Positions 63,908 to 64,000 of a DNA stretch of 64,000 bases are shown here, in pieces (within the stretch, counting starts at the first letter, position 1; each line of letters starts with the position of its first letter). The notes under the pieces are model-generated. The model saw only the letters and a program-made list of their open reading frames with translations, did no database searches and was not told where the DNA came from. The position numbers were made by a program, and so were the translations under genes. Source of the stretch: Flavobacterium undicola (GTDB lineage: Bacteria; Bacteroidota; Bacteroidia; Flavobacteriales; Flavobacteriaceae). The DNA lies in assembly GCF_009909155.2 (NCBI RefSeq), contig NZ_JAAAPM020000007.1:85615-149614 (forward strand), given 5' to 3'.

Positions 63908-64000
63908 ATGTCTTTAAAAACAGTCGTTATGGAAGTATTTGAAGGACAAAGCATACTAAACTTTATAAAAGAATTGCCAAATGATGAAGCTTGCAAAGCT
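63908..64000 (+). mobile_element. IS1595-type transposase, 5' end (runs off the right edge)
   Basis: An ATG at 63908 (or 63929) opens a frame to the window edge: MEVFEGQSILNFIKELPNDE then ACKA. The MxxFxGQxxxxFxxxxxxxxxCxxY pattern resembles the N-terminus of IS1595/ISXO2-family transposases, which precede a Cys-rich zinc motif. Only about 30 codons are visible and no inverted repeat can be located within the window, so this is a tentative call. Confidence 0.5.

Overview
The window is AT-rich chromosomal DNA from a member of the Bacteroidetes, almost certainly a Flavobacteriaceae and most likely Flavobacterium or a close relative. The evidence is a monomeric NADP-isocitrate dehydrogenase, a long two-part NusB, a SecDF fusion, a type B T9SS sorting domain, a PUR-alpha-like DUF3276 protein, paired DUF1800/DUF1501 proteins, promoter -7 boxes of the TAnnTTTG type, and little sign of Shine-Dalgarno sequences. 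I see no rRNA, no tRNA and no CRISPR. The far right edge holds what looks like the first codons of an IS1595-type transposase.

Layout. At 1-1000 is a TetR / small ferredoxin-fold protein / MFS efflux cassette, truncated at the left edge. From 1.2 to 28.8 kb lie mostly housekeeping genes: icd, trmD-rplS, an L,D-transpeptidase, a cyclophilin-FKBP fusion, a thioredoxin-like protein, CsaA, a sulfurtransferase, an ABC exporter, nusB-yajC, pepT, a Nudix hydrolase, purA, a Fur-family regulator, a RelA/SpoT enzyme, a TrmH-family methylase, ftsE, a 1003-residue TPR protein followed by an outer-membrane barrel, a DUF2911 protein and a Gre-like factor.

At 28.98-33.98 kb is the most striking locus. A short GatC-like gene, gatA, and a single 1109-codon gene joining full-length GatB to full-length bacterial aspartyl-tRNA synthetase form one tightly packed operon. 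The synthetase half carries the His typical of non-discriminating enzymes. Together they look like a covalently linked transamidosome for Asp-tRNA(Asn) to Asn-tRNA(Asn) conversion. I infer this from sequence only.

From 34.3 to 42.2 kb come gyrB, mdh, secDF and a T9SS type B cargo protein. From 42.2 to 48.7 kb is a four-gene overlapping signalling operon: a giant hybrid histidine kinase with three receivers, CheR, a stand-alone CheB esterase domain and a receiver-kinase. From 48.9 to 57.1 kb are a DUF4369 lipoprotein, an M61 peptidase, a DUF2805 protein, AqpZ, a DoxX-like protein, an EamA transporter and the DUF1800/DUF1501 pair.

The last 7 kb is accessory in character: small orphan membrane and lipoproteins, a GIY-YIG protein, DUF3784/DUF4256/YdeI proteins, and several families of dispersed intergenic repeats. 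Two genes (at 54.5-55.65 and 63.2-63.9 kb) look frameshifted in homopolymer runs or just beside them at their 5' ends; the shift removes the expected signal peptide from the main reading frame. These could be sequencing errors, real lesions or phase-variable tracts.
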